Origin: Pigoraptor vietnamica
Taxonomy: Eukaryota > Opisthokonta > Filasterea
Direction: 5' to 3'
Length of the DNA stretch: 19,560 bases
Assembly (NCBI GenBank): GCA_943704525.1
Contig: CALSCQ010002921.1
Span: forward strand, 1-19,560
Below, piece by piece: positions 18,700 to 19,560 of this stretch; within the stretch, counting starts at the first letter, position 1; the number at the start of each line of letters is the position of its first letter. Position numbers and translations under genes: made by a program. The notes beneath the pieces were generated by a model. It was not told where the DNA came from. It was given only the letters and a program-made list of their open reading frames with translations, and made no database searches.

Positions 18700-19089
18700 T
18701 CAGTGTACCGCACGCCGCCCGTCGGATCTCGCACAGAGCCCGGCGGCCGAGCACCGAAGACTCACCGTGTCGCGGTGGCGACACGGCTTGGCTCTGAGTT
18801 TCTCAGTTTTTCCCCGGGCTGGAGTTTTCACCGTGCCAAAATATTGGACGGCGCTCAGTTGGGGCAGCAGTTTACAGATCAGACATACCGACGACCGTCG
18901 CAGTTATTACAAGTACGGCACTCAGCATGCTCAGTGACTTCCCGGTGGTCACTGTCAGCTCAGGTCGGGCACCGGTGGCACTGATATCACCGTCTGCCGG
19001 CCAGCCACTGACTGCCGATGGTGCCGGCCAGCCGGTCAGTCAGACGGGCAGCCAACTTGGCAGGTCGACTGTGCCGTCCGAGCCGAATG

Positions 19090-19112
19090 GCCGCTGTGTT
19101 GCACACAGCGGC
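19090..19112. repeat. Perfect hairpin: 10-base arms, 3-base loop
   Basis: GCCGCTGTGT (19090-19099) and ACACAGCGGC (19103-19112) are exact reverse complements around TGC. Arms this long with a tight loop would form a stable stem in RNA and could extrude as a cruciform in DNA. Confidence 0.8.
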
Positions 19113-19250
19113 AGGTCGGCATGGCACTGGCCGCCCGGCCAGCCCCGGCGGTGCCCCGGCCCGTCAGATGGCTGCTGACCCGGCGCCGCCCGCCCGCCTC
19201 GGAGTCTCGGCAGCTTCAGGCAGCCACTGCGGGCCCGACCCGGCGCAAAA

Positions 19251-19264
19251 AGCCGGGCCCGGCT
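19251..19264. repeat. Perfect 14-base palindrome AGCCGGGCCCGGCT
   Basis: The sequence equals its own reverse complement over 14 bases. A 12-base perfect palindrome, CCGGCTAGCCGG, lies nearby at 19388-19399. Both are in a very GC-rich background, which makes such palindromes somewhat more likely by chance. Confidence 0.7.
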
Positions 19265-19456
19265 GACCACGGTACGGCAGTCCGAGGTGCAGTGCCATAC
19301 TAGTACCAGGAACCTATTTATACCGACTGCGGCAGCCAGCTGTTCCACGGCCCGCGGGTGAACAGCACGTGACTGCAAATGCTGGCGCCGGCTAGCCGGT
19401 GCCGGAAGGGAACCGACGGCCGGTCGGCATCAGCCTGAGCCGGGCCGTGCGGCGCG

Positions 19457-19554
19457 TTTTGCCAGCAGTGGGCCTTTTTGCCAGCAGTCACGTGGGGTCC
19501 AATTTTTGCATGCAGTAGCCGGTGTTTTGCCAGCAGCAGCGTTTTGCCAGCAGT
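19457..19554 (+). repeat. Clustered TTTTGCCAGCAG(T) copies at the window edge
   Basis: Exact TTTTGCCAGCAG begins at 19457, 19476, 19525 and 19542, with a degenerate copy (TTTTTGCATGCAGT) at 19503-19516. Spacing is irregular (17-28 bases between neighbouring copies). The cluster runs to the end of the window, so the array may continue beyond it. Short related CAGCAGT words and GCCAGC words occur in the preceding 500 bases. Confidence 0.8.
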
Positions 19555-19560
19555 GGCCCT

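Larger units (their letters stand above)
18136..19560. other. Gene-free right end rich in palindromes and short repeats
   Basis: Across 1,425 bases, neither strand gives a translation with a recognisable family, and open frames are short and compositionally odd. The first 250 bases must hold the F-box-like gene's promoter. From about 18300 on come TCGGCGA/TCGCCGA elements, and from 18900 many GCCGGCC-type palindromes, GCCGGCCAGCC repeats and finally TTTTGCCAGCAG copies. A TATA-like TATTTATA lies at 19315-19322, which could belong to a gene beyond the window. It may be intergenic, a decayed mobile element or a chromosome-structural region. Confidence 0.55.

Noticed and set aside
18601-19378. 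Several open frames of 60-127 codons at the right end
   Set aside because: They overlap on both strands, follow the GC repeats, and show no splice-joinable family similarity or convincing start context.
19457-19554. CRISPR-like array from the TTTTGCCAGCAG copies
   Set aside because: Units are only 12-13 bases with irregular 5-36 base gaps, and the genome is eukaryotic.

Overview
This is a nuclear segment from a GC-rich, intron-dense eukaryote, most likely unicellular. Nine protein-coding genes were read by splicing exons by eye. Eight contain introns: 46 in all, mostly 60-145 bases, with GT..CAG borders and usually G at donor position +3. Gene content (RasGEF, FYVE-WD40, an FMRP-type KH protein, OST-alpha, a GRTP1-type TBC protein) fits Amorphea (amoebozoans, apusozoans, unicellular holozoans). 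This taxonomic placement is inferred from gene families only. There is no bacterial, organellar or viral signature, and I found no RNA gene.

Layout: 61-1718 (+) is the 3' part of an RA-RasGEF gene. 2154-3706 (-) is DMAP1/SWC4. 4012-5465 (+) is an unrecognised acidic protein whose C-terminal half resembles the bacterial ZipA C-terminal fold. 5781-7945 (+) is a WDFY1/2-type WD40-FYVE protein. 8302-9731 (+) is nucleoporin NUP35/Nup53. 9826-12574 (-) is an FMRP/FXR-family protein with tandem Tudor/Agenet, KH0, KH1 and KH2 regions and a long low-complexity tail. 13022-14392 (-) is an OST-alpha (SLC51A) homologue. 14925-16658 (+) is a GRTP1-like TBC Rab-GAP. 16702-18135 (-) is an intronless gene with a thioredoxin-like region, an F-box-like segment and TPR-like helices. 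18136-19560 has no supportable gene and is rich in palindromes and short repeats.

The genes do not form an operon or a pathway. Three have membrane-traffic or small-GTPase roles (RasGEF, FYVE-WD40, TBC), one acts in chromatin (DMAP1), one at the nuclear pore (NUP35), one in RNA binding (FMRP), and one in solute transport (OST-alpha). Packing is tight: TBC and the F-box-like gene converge with 43 bases between stop codons, NUP35 and FMR1 converge with 94 bases, and two divergent pairs (DMAP1/ZipA-like and OST-alpha/TBC) share start-to-start gaps of 305 and 532 bases. Most of the more unusual sequence lies in these gaps, in repeat-rich introns and in the gene-free right end.
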